Source: a bacterium BMS3Abin15
GTDB lineage: Bacteria > Patescibacteriota > Minisyncoccia > Moranbacterales > 2-12-FULL-40-10
Reading direction: 5' to 3'
Assembly: GCA_002923195.1 (NCBI GenBank)
Contig: BDTH01000076.1
Coordinates: forward strand, 1-42,951
Length of the DNA: 42,951 nt
Made by a program: the position numbers and the translations under genes. Shown in pieces: positions 15,848-23,879 of this stretch; position 1 is the stretch's first letter; each line of letters begins with the position of its first letter. The notes under the pieces are model-generated. The model worked only from the letters and a program-made list of their open reading frames with translations. It did no database searches and had not been told where the DNA came from.

Positions 15848-16048
15848 CACGATAATTTAATATACAATTTTACCCCCACACCTATATTGATAACTGCACA
15901 TCTAATAATAACCATATTGTGGCGTTGGGGGTGAACACAATAATAGAGGTTTAACCTCTGAGCTTCAGGAATTAGGATAAGATTTTCGGATACCTCAATA
16001 GGGCATGCTTAGCATGCTTAATTGAGGCAAAGCTCCTCTATTTTTTTG
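15848..16048 (+). ncRNA. Candidate structured non-coding RNA (~200 nt)
   Basis: The stretch between a good promoter and a T-run has no ORF but dense complementarity. ACCCCCA (15872-15878) pairs with TGGGGGT (15926-15932), and TATTGTG (15915-15921) pairs with CACAATA (15936-15942); together they make an H-type pseudoknot. AGAGGT/ACCTCT form a local hairpin (15945-15959). CCTCAAT (15993-15999) pairs with ATTGAGG (16021-16027), enclosing GCATGC/GCATGC with a TTA loop. AATAGAGG (15942-15949) pairs with CCTCTATT (16035-16042) right before the T-run, in competition with the local hairpin. It lacks recognisable tmRNA, RNase P or SRP signatures. A 6S-like RNA is one possibility by size; identity is unknown. 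Strand is set by promoter and T-run. Confidence 0.55.
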
Positions 16049-16055
16049 TTTGTTT

Positions 16056-16136
16056 CTACTAATTACGAATTGTGTACGAATATACAAATAAATAATTCGT
16101 TATTGGTAAATTTGTAATCGATTTGTAATTTGTAGG
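16056..16136. repeat. Imperfect palindrome upstream of infA
   Basis: The left arm (CTACTAATTACGAATTG, TACGAATA and TACAAATA units) pairs imperfectly with the right arm (ATTTGTAATCG, ATTTGTA, ATTTGTAGG). It starts with the same CTACTAATTAC word as the eno-gpmI element and ends 6 nt before the infA ATG. Confidence 0.7.
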
Positions 16137-16142
16137 AAGTTT

Positions 16143-16355
16143 ATGGAAAAAGAAATAATTAAACTAGAAGGAACTATTGCGGAAACGTTGCCCAGCACCA
16201 CCTTTAAGGTTAAATTGGAAAACGGGCACGAAATACTGGCTCACATTTCAGGTAGAATGCGAGTCAACTATATTCGATTGCTTCCAGGAGATAAGGTAGA
16301 GGTAGAGATGAGTCCATATGATTTAACAAAAGGCAGAATAATAAAAAGATTATAA
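16143..16355 (+). CDS. infA: Translation initiation factor IF-1
   Basis: This 70-residue S1/OB-fold protein blocks the ribosomal A site during initiation. The sequence has the canonical order [33 protein letters not shown] in pieces (e.g. [26 protein letters not shown]), then [23 protein letters not shown]. Normal length. A weak AGGAAG lies 5 nt upstream, formed by the end of the palindromic element. It heads the ribosomal block in the usual infA-rpmJ-rpsM order. Confidence 0.96.
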   Translation: MEKEIIKLEGTIAETLPSTTFKVKLENGHEILAHISGRMRVNYIRLLPGDKVEVEMSPYDLTKGRIIKRL

Positions 16356-16359
16356 ATAA

Positions 16360-16444
16360 AACTCACGAATTAAGAACTAATAAAAAGCGAATAAGAACGA
16401 ATATTCGCACCAATTAGTTTCTAATTCGTTCGTGTTAGCGAGTT
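16360..16444. repeat. Intergenic imperfect palindrome, infA-rpmJ
   Basis: The left end AACTCACGAATTAAGAACTA and the right end (reverse complement AACTCGCTAACACGAACGAA) correspond, with ACTAAT and GCGAAT blocks further in. It begins 4 nt after the infA stop and ends 5 nt before the rpmJ ATG. Confidence 0.7.
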
Positions 16445-16449
16445 ATTTT

Positions 16450-16563
16450 ATGAAAGTACGAGCATCAGTTAAAAAAATTTGCGCTAAATGCAAAATAGTC
16501 AAACGCAAGAGAAGACTCTATGTTATTTGTTCTAATCCTAAGCATAAACAGCGCCAAGGCTAG
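16450..16563 (+). CDS. rpmJ: 50S ribosomal protein L36
   Basis: A 37-codon ORF reads [19 protein letters not shown], then [18 protein letters not shown]. It is the zinc-binding form of L36, with Cys11, Cys14, Cys27 and His32 in C-X2-C-X12-C-X4-H. The length is exact for the family. It lies between infA and rpsM as in most bacteria. No SD precedes it; the palindromic element ends 5 nt upstream. Confidence 0.96.
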   Translation: MKVRASVKKICAKCKIVKRKRRLYVICSNPKHKQRQG

Positions 16564-16660
16564 TATGCGAAAAGCGCTCGCTCGCACTACGCACTCGCGA
16601 AATGCGAAAGCGCACATGCGAATAAGTTCGTAGATTCGTATTTAATTCGTAGTTTCGTAT
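16564..16660. repeat. Intergenic imperfect palindrome, rpmJ-rpsM
   Basis: The left half is GC-richer (TATGCGAAAAGCGC, GCACTCGCGAA, TGCGAAAGCGCACATGCGAA) and the right half is a run of TTCGTA words (TTCGTAGATTCGTA, TTCGTAGTTTCGTATCGG). Pairing between halves is imperfect. It begins at the rpmJ stop and ends 10 nt before rpsM. Confidence 0.6.
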
Positions 16661-16670
16661 CGGTATAATT

Positions 16671-17060
16671 ATGATAAGAATTGCGGGAATTAATATCCCC
16701 GATGACAAAAGAATAGAAATTGCCTTAACCTATATTCATGGAATAGGGAAGTCTTCAAGTGGGAAGATTTTAAGTAGTTTAAATATTAGCAGAGATACCC
16801 GAACAAAAGATTTAACATCAGAAGAAGCCAATAAACTTAGGGACGAGATAGAAAAGAAATACAGAGTAGAGGGGGAGCTTAAGCATGAAATTAAAACGAA
16901 CATTAAAAGATTAAAGGAGATCGGATGCTATCGAGGAATTAGGCACCAAAGGGGTCTTCCCGTAAGAGGCCAGAGAACCAAGACTAATAGCCGTACTGTT
17001 CGGGGAAATGTCAGAAGAACTATGGGAAGCGGAAGAAAACCGGGGGCAGAAAAAACATAA
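16671..17060 (+). CDS. rpsM: 30S ribosomal protein S13
   Basis: This 129-residue small-subunit head protein contacts 16S rRNA and P-site tRNA. It begins [20 protein letters not shown] and continues with IHGIGKSS (helix-hairpin-helix) and [19 protein letters not shown] near the C-terminus, which is diagnostic. Normal length. TATAAT at 16662-16667 ends 3 nt before the ATG and cannot serve this start as a promoter. No SD. rpsK follows after 12 nt. Confidence 0.97.
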   Translation: MIRIAGINIPDDKRIEIALTYIHGIGKSSSGKILSSLNISRDTRTKDLTSEEANKLRDEIEKKYRVEGELKHEIKTNIKRLKEIGCYRGIRHQRGLPVRGQRTKTNSRTVRGNVRRTMGSGRKPGAEKT

Positions 17061-17072
17061 TACTAATTACAT

Positions 17073-17516
17073 ATGGAAGAAATTAAGAAAGCTAAAGAAA
17101 AAGAAGGAACGGATCAAAAATCCGAGAGCGTTGAAGTACCGAAAAAAAAGAAAAGAAAAATCAGACATCATATTCAAAAAGGCCAGGCTCATATACAATG
17201 CACCTATAACAATACAGTGATAACCATAGCCGATATTAATGGCGCAGCTTTGGGATGGTCAAGTGCTGGACTTCTTGGATTTAAGGGAGCTAAGAAAGCT
17301 ACTCCGTATGCGGCCACTCAAATAGCGGCTGATGTAGCGGAGAAAGTTAAAAAGTATGGGATTAAAGAATTAGAAGTTTATGTTAAGGGAGTAGGAAGTG
17401 GAAGAGAAGCATCAATAAGATCATTGGCTAACAATGGCTTTAATTTAGTTTTAATAAAGGATATTACACCTATCCCCCATAATGGATGTCGCCCACGGAA
17501 ACCTAGAAGAGTATAA
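17073..17516 (+). CDS. rpsK: 30S ribosomal protein S11
   Basis: This platform protein near the mRNA exit has a 147-residue sequence that includes an N-terminal extension of about 20 residues, rich in Lys and Glu ([20 protein letters not shown]), before the conserved [27 protein letters not shown] core. The core continues through [20 protein letters not shown] and ends [15 protein letters not shown]. The extension makes it longer than the usual 125-130. The first ATG fits the 12-nt spacing from rpsM. No SD. Confidence 0.96.
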   Translation: MEEIKKAKEKEGTDQKSESVEVPKKKKRKIRHHIQKGQAHIQCTYNNTVITIADINGAALGWSSAGLLGFKGAKKATPYAATQIAADVAEKVKKYGIKELEVYVKGVGSGREASIRSLANNGFNLVLIKDITPIPHNGCRPRKPRRV

Positions 17517-17521
17517 AAATT

Positions 17522-18154
17522 ATGGCACGTAATTTAGATTCAAAATGTAAAAAATGCCGAAGAGCTGGAGAAAAGCTCTTTCTTAAAGGTGATCGTTGTG
17601 ATTCTTCTAAGTGCGCTATGGTGAGAAAGCCATACCCACCAGGAATGCATGGCAAGAGTTTTTCCCGAGGCCTCAGCGAATACGGAAAACAGTTGGCAAT
17701 GAAACAGAAAATAAAAAGAATTTATGGAATTATGGAGCGGCAATTCAGAAAGCATTTTAAAGAAGTTAAAAGAAAAACAGGTGTTATTGGGGATCTTCTG
17801 ATGGCACGTTTAGAGATGCGCTTAGATAATGTGGTTTATCGACTTGGCATTGCTGTTTCTAGAACTCTAGCACGTCAGCTTGTGAGTCACGGGTATATTA
17901 AAGTAAATGGGAAAATAACCAATATTCCGTCCTACGAAGTTAAAATAGGCGATACTATTTCTATTAATGAATTAAAAAAAGAAAAAAATTATTTAAAAAA
18001 TCAACTTCAAGTCCTGAACAGCAAAAAGAATTTTCCAAAATGGATTGAATTTGATGCGTCTAAGCTAGAGGGGAAGATTAAAGCAATGCCAAAAAGAGAA
18101 GATATTGATGCCAATGTTGATCCTCAAGTAGTTGTAGAGTATTACTCTAGATAA
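17522..18154 (+). CDS. rpsD: 30S ribosomal protein S4 (zinc form)
   Basis: This 210-residue primary 16S binder nucleates 30S body assembly. It carries the C+ zinc motif with Cys9, Cys12, Cys26 and Cys31 (C-X2-C-X13-C-X4-C), then KPYPPGMHGK, the S4 RNA-binding domain with RLDNVVYRLGIAVSRTLARQ and VSHGYIKVNGKITNIPSYEV, and the C-terminal EYYSR. Length is normal. It follows rpsK by 5 nt and precedes rpoA by 48 nt. No SD. Confidence 0.97.
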   Translation: MARNLDSKCKKCRRAGEKLFLKGDRCDSSKCAMVRKPYPPGMHGKSFSRGLSEYGKQLAMKQKIKRIYGIMERQFRKHFKEVKRKTGVIGDLLMARLEMRLDNVVYRLGIAVSRTLARQLVSHGYIKVNGKITNIPSYEVKIGDTISINELKKEKNYLKNQLQVLNSKKNFPKWIEFDASKLEGKIKAMPKREDIDANVDPQVVVEYYSR

Positions 18155-18202
18155 TAAAAATTTAAATTGTTTTATAGTGTTAATAATTATTAATATAAAA
18201 AA

Positions 18203-19186
18203 ATGACAACAATATCACTCCCCCAAAATCCAAAGTATACCGAAATTGACAAGAACAGCGGAAAATTTGAAATCCAGGGATGTTATCCTGGTTATGGAGC
18301 AACTATTGGAAATGCTCTTCGTCGAGTCTTACTTTCGTCATTAGAAGGGGCGGCCATAACCTCCATTAAAATTAAAGGGGTATCACATGAATTCTCTACC
18401 GTTCCTGGAATAATAGAGGATGTTATCCAAATTATTTTGAATATGAAGAAAATTCGTTTTAAAATGCATGGCGATAATTCAGTCAAGGTGACTCTGAAAT
18501 CCAAGAGTGAAGGGAAAATTACAGCCAAGGACATAAAGTGTCCCTCCGATGTTGAGGTAGTTAATGTTGATCAGATTATTGCTACCGTGAATGATAAAAA
18601 AACTGAAGTGGAGATGGAAATGGATATTTCCAATGGACTTGGATATATACCCGTAGAGCAACAGGAGAAGGAAAATAAGGAAATAGGCGTTATGGCGATT
18701 GATGCGATACACACTCCTGTAAAAAGAGTAAATTATAGTGTAGAAAATATGCGCGTGGGAAAAAGAACTGATTATGACAAGGTTACGTTGGAGGTAGTAA
18801 CTGATGGCAGCATTTCCCCACAGGACGCATTTGTTAAAGCAAGCCAGATTTTAGTAGACCAATTTTCTTCACTTCTTAAGATAGCATCCGAAAAAGAAAG
18901 TGAAAAAAAGGAGGCAAAAAAGGAGCCATTTTTGAAAACAGAAGAAATTAAAAAAGAAGAAGGAGATATTGAGATTGATGCACAAGAAACCGAAGTTACA
19001 GAACTTAAAAATCTATCCACCAGAACATTAAATGTTCTTGAGTCTAACAATATCAAAAAGGTTAAAGATATAACCCAATTAACAGAAGAAGAAATAAAGA
19101 ATCTTGAAGGCATGGGAGATAAGGGAATAAAAGAAATTAGAAAAACTATTGGGGATTTTGGATTAACACTTAAAAGTCACGAATAA
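18203..19186 (+). CDS. rpoA: RNA polymerase alpha subunit
   Basis: This 327-residue subunit has an N-terminal dimerisation domain (YPGYGATIGNALRRVLLSSL, then GAAITSIKIKGVSHEFSTVPG) that scaffolds beta and beta'. An acidic-basic linker (about 228-270) leads to a C-terminal domain (LSTRTLNVLESNNIKKVKDI, then GMGDKGIKEIRKTI) that binds UP elements and regulators. Normal length. The stop codon is followed at once by the next palindromic element, and the last codons (SHE) share its TCACGAATAA word. Confidence 0.97.
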   Translation: MTTISLPQNPKYTEIDKNSGKFEIQGCYPGYGATIGNALRRVLLSSLEGAAITSIKIKGVSHEFSTVPGIIEDVIQIILNMKKIRFKMHGDNSVKVTLKSKSEGKITAKDIKCPSDVEVVNVDQIIATVNDKKTEVEMEMDISNGLGYIPVEQQEKENKEIGVMAIDAIHTPVKRVNYSVENMRVGKRTDYDKVTLEVVTDGSISPQDAFVKASQILVDQFSSLLKIASEKESEKKEAKKEPFLKTEEIKKEEGDIEIDAQETEVTELKNLSTRTLNVLESNNIKKVKDITQLTEEEIKNLEGMGDKGIKEIRKTIGDFGLTLKSHE

Positions 19187-19283
19187 TCACGAATTTTGAT
19201 GAAAAAGGTAAACTTTTTCATCTCGCTAATCAACGCGAATAATTCGGGATAGTTGGAGACAGATTCGAGTAGATTAGCGATTT
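19187..19283. repeat. Intergenic imperfect palindrome, rpoA-rplQ, with inner hairpin
   Basis: TCGCTAATCAACGCGAAT (19223-19240) matches the reverse complement of 19263-19280 (TCGCTAATCTACTCGAAT) at 16 of 18 positions. A separate perfect 10-bp hairpin, GATGAAAAAG (19198-19207) with CTTTTTCATC (19213-19222), sits in the left half. The words TCACGAAT and GATTAGCGATTTA recur in the dacA-mraY and rpsL-rpsG elements. It ends 8 nt before rplQ. Confidence 0.72.
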
Positions 19284-19291
19284 ATATCATT

Positions 19292-19657
19292 ATGAAGCAC
19301 AGAAAAACAGGTCGAAAATTAAGCAGAGTTAAGAGACAGCGAGAAGCGCTTATGAAAACGCTTCTGGGGAGTTTGATTATGTCCGAAAAAATTATTACTA
19401 CTGAAGCTAAAGCTAAAGAAGCAAAGTTATTAATTGATAAGATAATTAACAAAGCTAAAAAATCAAAAGCTGACAGCAAATTAAAAGTTTCAACAGTAAG
19501 AGGGTTAAAGAATAAGATTCCATCAGGGGCTGTTGATAAGCTCAGGGGTGATTTTCTGAATAAATTTAACAAAAGAAAAAGTGGCTACACAAGAGTTGTT
19601 AAGTTGCCTCCTAGAAAAAGCGACAGTGCCAAAATAGCAGTAATTGAATTTGTATAA
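19292..19657 (+). CDS. rplQ: 50S ribosomal protein L17
   Basis: This 121-residue large-subunit protein lies near the peptide exit tunnel. The start at 19292 gives MKHRKTGRKLSRVKRQREAL, the conserved L17 N-terminus; an in-frame upstream ATG at 19253 lies within the palindromic element and adds 13 non-conserved residues. It continues with TLLGSLIMSEKIITTEAKAKEAK, given here in two parts (TLLGSLIMSE, KIITTEAKAKE), and ends with SGYTRVVKLPPRKSDSAKIA. No SD. rplM follows after 4 nt. Confidence 0.95.
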   Translation: MKHRKTGRKLSRVKRQREALMKTLLGSLIMSEKIITTEAKAKEAKLLIDKIINKAKKSKADSKLKVSTVRGLKNKIPSGAVDKLRGDFLNKFNKRKSGYTRVVKLPPRKSDSAKIAVIEFV

Positions 19658-19661
19658 GCAT

Positions 19662-20051
19662 ATGAATAGAAAATATCACTCATTTAATGTTCGAGGGAAG
19701 ATTTTAGGCAGGATAGCAGTTGATATTGCTAAAGTTCTTAGCGGTAAGGGAAAAATTGATTTTTCGCCTCATATTGATGCTGGTGATTTTGCTGTAGTGA
19801 CTGATTCTGATGAAATTGCGGTAACGGGGAATAAGAGGGAAGGGAAAATGTATCACAGATTTAGCGGATATCCCGGGGGGATAACTTCAATTTCTCTTGG
19901 GGACCAAATTGAAAAAGATTCAAGAAAAGTCATAGAGAAGGCTGTATTCGGAATGCTTCCAAAAAACAGATTGAGAGGAAAGATGATGAAAAGACTTTTT
20001 ATTTACAAGAAGGATGATAAGCATAGTCACAAAGTTGACATTAAGCATTAA
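19662..20051 (+). CDS. rplM: 50S ribosomal protein L13
   Basis: This early-assembly 50S protein has 129 residues. The start at 19662, right after the rplQ stop, gives MNRKYHSFNVRGKILGRIA; an in-frame ATG at 19644 inside rplQ is possible but less likely. Family motifs are LGRIAVDIAKVLSGKGK, FSPHIDAGDF, VTGNKREGKMYHRFSGYPGG and AVFGMLPKNRLRGKMMKRL. The N-terminus is shorter than in E. coli L13 (142 residues). It pairs with rpsI as in most bacteria. Confidence 0.95.
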   Translation: MNRKYHSFNVRGKILGRIAVDIAKVLSGKGKIDFSPHIDAGDFAVVTDSDEIAVTGNKREGKMYHRFSGYPGGITSISLGDQIEKDSRKVIEKAVFGMLPKNRLRGKMMKRLFIYKKDDKHSHKVDIKH

Positions 20052-20060
20052 TATTTTTAT

Positions 20061-20555
20061 ATGGCGGTAAAGAAATCTCAAGAAAAAACCCCCGCAAATA
20101 CTGAAGTTAAACCGAGCAAGGAAGAAAATAAGGAGAAGAAGAGTGTTGCCAAGAAAGACAAGTATTTTTATGCTGTAGGCAGAAGGAAAACAGCAGTTGC
20201 TCAAATTTTTCTGTACACAGGAGCAGGGCTTAAGAAAGATGGTTCAGTTGTGAATAATATGAGTGTAGAGAATTATTTTCCTACTTCAACAGAGCAAAGT
20301 ATATTTTTTGCTCCTGTTAAAGCTGTAGGATTGGAAGATAAATCGAGAGTTTCTGTTTTAGTTAGAGGCGGAGGAAAAAAAGGTCAAGTGGAAGCAGCTC
20401 GTCTTGGAATAGCTAGAGCCCTGGTTAAATTTGATGGGAATTTAAAAAAAACCCTCAAGGGTTTTGGTTTCTTAACTCGCGATGCGAGAAAGGTTGAGCG
20501 TAAGAAACCAGGTCTTAAGAAAGCTAGACGTGCTCCGCAATGGAAGAAGCGTTAG
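20061..20555 (+). CDS. rpsI: 30S ribosomal protein S9
   Basis: S9's C-terminal tail reaches the P-site tRNA. The 164-residue sequence carries an N-terminal Lys/Glu-rich extension (about residues 1-33) before KYFYAVGRRKTAVAQIFLY. The core contains RVSVLVRGGGKKGQVEAARLG in two overlapping motifs (VLVRGGGKKGQ, EAARLGIARALV) and ends KKPGLKKARRAPQWKKR, the expected basic tail ending in KR. The extension, like that of S11, is highly charged. A bidirectional terminator follows. Confidence 0.96.
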   Translation: MAVKKSQEKTPANTEVKPSKEENKEKKSVAKKDKYFYAVGRRKTAVAQIFLYTGAGLKKDGSVVNNMSVENYFPTSTEQSIFFAPVKAVGLEDKSRVSVLVRGGGKKGQVEAARLGIARALVKFDGNLKKTLKGFGFLTRDARKVERKKPGLKKARRAPQWKKR

Positions 20556-20581
20556 GATTTGTATATATTTTTAGATATTTT

Positions 20582-20608
20582 AAAACCCGACATATTGTCG
20601 GGTTTTTT
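20582..20608. terminator. Bidirectional intrinsic terminator between convergent genes
   Basis: AAAACCCGACA (20582-20592) and TGTCGGGTTTT (20596-20606) form an 11-bp stem with a TAT loop and T-runs on both strands. It ends the ribosomal block and also the minus-strand PEGA gene. Confidence 0.88.
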
Positions 20609-20622
20609 GATGAACACTTCTT

Positions 20623-22089
20623 TTAATTACCTAATCCCAGAATCCCGGTTTTTTCTGGGAAATTAATGGAATATAAACTTGATTGTCCCTCGTTGGTGTC
20701 TGTAAAATATATTTTGCTTTCAAAGAAATCAGTTATAACATTGGAATTATTAGTGTTGAGTGTTGTAATGTTCGTTAGGTTTCTATTGTCTCGATGGTCA
20801 AGTTCAACGATTTTTAATTCTTTTCCTACAGTAAAAATTACATGCTCGTAGTCTTTTGACCACTGGACATTATTAATTTTTTCAGAGAAGCGGGTTATGT
20901 ATTTTATGTCATTTTCCTGACGTTGTGGCTGGACGTCCCATTCCCTAGTGAAATAAACATTAATTTCATTATTGGTCCAGTATAAAATCTTTTTTCCGTC
21001 GTTAGAAAAATGTATATTGGAAGCATCTTGAGATAATTCGCTGAAATATTTTTCCTTTTCCCCGTCATTGTAAATATATAATTTACCGATTTTATTGAGA
21101 ATTGCCAGTCTCTTTTCATCGAAAACGATAATTCGATAAGAAACATCACTCATGTCATTGGGGGGAGAAGTGGTAACCTGTGAAATTATTTTGTTATTCT
21201 CCGGATTAATTCTGTAAACTATGCCGCTAGGCAATTGAAAATAATATATGTCGCGTGAGGAAATATCGTAACCAGATATGTTTTCCGCAATAATATTTTT
21301 TTCGGAATCACTAAGACTCATCCTGTATAGATTATTTTCTGAAATGTAATATATCGAATCCTTGCGCACAGAATCCCAGCGAACATTTTTCAATTCATCA
21401 GACTTAGTTATATTCTCAAGATTTATTATCTCTTTTTTCTTTATGTCAGCTATAAAATAATTTTTTCTTTCCCCATTAAAAGTAGGAATAATTAATTTAT
21501 GAGATTGGGGAGACCACTCAATATTCTCTTTTTCTTTTTCAAAGTCTTCCTTATTGAATCTATAGTCAGTCGAAGAAAACACTATTTCTATTTCTTCCGA
21601 ATCTAGGTCTAATATTTTTACGGAAAAATTTTGATCTTCATTTTGAGTATAAGCAACAAGCTTTCTGTCGGGAGACATAAAGAATTTTTCCATACCTGAA
21701 GTATTATAATTTTTTTTAGCGTATTCTTTTCTAGTCAAAAGAACATTCCAGAACTCAGTAGAAATTCCACTGTGGATAGTTATTTTTTTTGACCAATCAT
21801 TGTAATCAGACAACTTTAATTCTAGCAGATACTCTCCTGGCCTAATCCCGTCGATATGATAAGAATTATTTATCGGATTTAATTTTTTACTGGAGACTTG
21901 TTTTCCGTCAAGAAAGACACCTACTTTCTGGGGGTTAGGTTTTATGGTGATCGATCCAGAGTAAATAAAAATACCCCTTTCGAAACTAAATCGATATCCA
22001 CGGGCATAAAAAATAACCACAGGGGTGGTGGCGATAAAAAGCAACACTAGGATCCAAAAGAATATTCGTCTGAATTTTTTACTAGCCAT
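20623..22089 (-). CDS. PEGA-domain membrane protein with a beta-propeller-like region
   Basis: The 488-residue protein has an N-terminal transmembrane segment (about 9-27, IFFWILVLLFIATTPVVIF). A PEGA-like domain follows (about 46-110), containing SGSITIKPNPQKVGVFLDG, then IDGIRPGEYLLELKLSDY. The remaining 370 residues show repeated strand patterns such as KFFMSPDRKLVAYTQNEDQ, ENIEWSPQSHKLIIP, IHFSNDGKKILYWTNNEI and NNVQWSKDYEHVIFTVGKE, typical of WD40/TolB-like propellers. It probably sits on the outer face of the membrane. Function unknown; PEGA proteins are often linked to surface structures. It is the only long minus-strand gene here and is divergent from the first histidine kinase. Confidence 0.78.
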   Translation of the reverse strand: MASKKFRRIFFWILVLLFIATTPVVIFYARGYRFSFERGIFIYSGSITIKPNPQKVGVFLDGKQVSSKKLNPINNSYHIDGIRPGEYLLELKLSDYNDWSKKITIHSGISTEFWNVLLTRKEYAKKNYNTSGMEKFFMSPDRKLVAYTQNEDQNFSVKILDLDSEEIEIVFSSTDYRFNKEDFEKEKENIEWSPQSHKLIIPTFNGERKNYFIADIKKKEIINLENITKSDELKNVRWDSVRKDSIYYISENNLYRMSLSDSEKNIIAENISGYDISSRDIYYFQLPSGIVYRINPENNKIISQVTTSPPNDMSDVSYRIIVFDEKRLAILNKIGKLYIYNDGEKEKYFSELSQDASNIHFSNDGKKILYWTNNEINVYFTREWDVQPQRQENDIKYITRFSEKINNVQWSKDYEHVIFTVGKELKIVELDHRDNRNLTNITTLNTNNSNVITDFFESKIYFTDTNEGQSSLYSINFPEKTGILGLGN

Positions 22090-22185
22090 ATTTTCTTGTG
22101 ATCATGATAGCCGAAAATATACACTTTGTCCAATTTTTTATTTTCCAATAAAGTTGTATAATTTAGATAAGTAATTAAAGCATCT

Positions 22186-23793
22186 ATGAGCTTCAGCTTC
22201 TATTCCGTTTTTCCATTTTTAGCATCACTAGTGATGGTATTTCTTAGTGTTTTTGTTTTTCTTAAAAAGAGAAAATCCCATGTCAATCAGGGACTCAGTT
22301 TTTTCGCTTTCGTTAGCTTTATATGGTTGTCCCAATATGCTATTTCATATTCAACAAGCTCTGAGGGAATGGCACTTCTTTGGTTAAAAATAGGATATAT
22401 CGGTGTAATACTATTCCCACCTGCATTTTCACTTTTTATTTATGCGTTTCTAAAGGTAACTCATTATAAAAAAATAATTTACTTTTATTTTGCGTTAAGC
22501 TCTATATTTATTTACTTACTCTGGGCTACTAATTATTTTATAAACGGCACACATAAGTATTTTTGGGGATATTATCCCAAAGCTGGCCCCTTGCATCCGT
22601 TCTTTTTAACCTTTTTCGTTGCCACGGTATCTATTTGTTTAATACTATTGTTTACAAGTTGGATAAAAGCAAAAAAGAAAAAATCATTACATACACACAG
22701 AATACTTTATTTATTTTTGGGATATACAATTTATGTTATAGGCGCCGTGGACTTCGTTCCTAATTACGGAATAGAGATTTATCCGTTTGGCTGGATATTT
22801 GCGATTTTTTTTGTATCCATTATTACTTATGCCATCCTTAAGTACCAGCTAATGGACATAAGGGTGGTAATAAAAAGAGCTTTCTTTTATTCAATAGGAA
22901 TAGCTTTAGTTAGCGGAACAATAGTGGGCATAAGCTTTCTGGGCAGTTGGTTTACAAGAAACATCCCCGGTTTCCAATTCTGGATAGTACCGGCAGTTGC
23001 TGGATTCTTCGCTTTTATGGTGGGTAACATTTTCTGGCAAAAATCCAAGGAAGTAGAAAAAGCCTACGAAATAGAAAAACAAGCCCATGAAGAGCTGAGG
23101 CGTTTAAGCAAGGCCAAGGACGAATTCACTTTAGTCACCCAGCACCACTTGCGGACACCCTTGAGCATCGTTAAGGGGCATTTATCTAATATTTTAGAGA
23201 GTGATAAGACACTCAGCGATAGTACTAGGGATAGTCTGAATAAAACTATTAATTCCACCAACCGACTCACCAACCTCGTTGACGAACTGATTGACATAAC
23301 CCAAATGGAAGTAGGTAAGGAGGTTTTCGATATTAATCCTGTCGATATTAAGGAAGTGATTAATAGCATAGCAATTGAACTAGATACTGAGATTAAAAAG
23401 AAAAAACTGGATATAGAAATTACTCCTCAAAACAGCTGGCCTCAAATACCAGCTGATCTGGCAAAAATAAAGATAGCCTTGTTTAATTTAATAGATAATT
23501 CTATTAAATATACGGAACAAGGGAAGGTAACTATCAAAGGCGAAAAGAAAGGCAATTACTTTCAAATATCTATCAAGGATACTGGAATAGGAATGGATTC
23601 GGAAAGCACCAAGGATATATTCTCTAAATACTTTGAGAGAGGGAATAAGGCTCAAAAACTCTATGCTACTGGCAGGGGCATTGGATTATTTATCGCTGCC
23701 AACATAGTTAAGGCTCATAATGGAAAAATCTATGCCAAAAGTGAAGGGATTAACAAGGGAAGTGAATTTGTGGTAGAGTTAAAAATTAACTAG
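22186..23793 (+). CDS. Sensor histidine kinase with a multi-spanning N-terminal sensor (kinase 1)
   Basis: The 535-residue protein has seven to eight hydrophobic segments in residues 1-220 (7TM-type sensor) and two more at about 232-280. A HisKA dimerisation domain with TQHHLRTPLS (His320) and a HATPase_c domain with NLIDNSIKYTEQG, DTGIGMD and GRGIGLFIA follow. The residue after the phospho-acceptor is His rather than the usual Glu/Asp/Gln. Residues about 217-294 are nearly identical to kinase 3 (30196-31836), while the sensor half is diverged. The stimulus is unknown. TATAAT at 22154-22159 likely serves it. Confidence 0.9.
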   Translation: MSFSFYSVFPFLASLVMVFLSVFVFLKKRKSHVNQGLSFFAFVSFIWLSQYAISYSTSSEGMALLWLKIGYIGVILFPPAFSLFIYAFLKVTHYKKIIYFYFALSSIFIYLLWATNYFINGTHKYFWGYYPKAGPLHPFFLTFFVATVSICLILLFTSWIKAKKKKSLHTHRILYLFLGYTIYVIGAVDFVPNYGIEIYPFGWIFAIFFVSIITYAILKYQLMDIRVVIKRAFFYSIGIALVSGTIVGISFLGSWFTRNIPGFQFWIVPAVAGFFAFMVGNIFWQKSKEVEKAYEIEKQAHEELRRLSKAKDEFTLVTQHHLRTPLSIVKGHLSNILESDKTLSDSTRDSLNKTINSTNRLTNLVDELIDITQMEVGKEVFDINPVDIKEVINSIAIELDTEIKKKKLDIEITPQNSWPQIPADLAKIKIALFNLIDNSIKYTEQGKVTIKGEKKGNYFQISIKDTGIGMDSESTKDIFSKYFERGNKAQKLYATGRGIGLFIAANIVKAHNGKIYAKSEGINKGSEFVVELKIN

Positions 23794-23879
23794 ATGTATG
23801 TAAAAAAAATAAAGCATGACATTTTGTTATTTTTTAAAAATAATGTAAAATTAAGACGTTAAGTATTAAAATAAAAAAA

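Larger units (their letters stand above)
15735..16142. other. 408-nt non-coding region before infA
   Basis: No credible ORF. In order it holds a strong hairpin, a consensus-like promoter, a heavily self-complementary stretch ending in a T-run (candidate ncRNA), and an imperfect AT-rich palindrome ending just before infA. These are listed separately. Confidence 0.8.

Noticed and set aside
19253-19291. Upstream in-frame start for rplQ
   Set aside because: It lies inside the palindromic element and adds residues not found in L17; ATG 19292 gives the conserved N-terminus.
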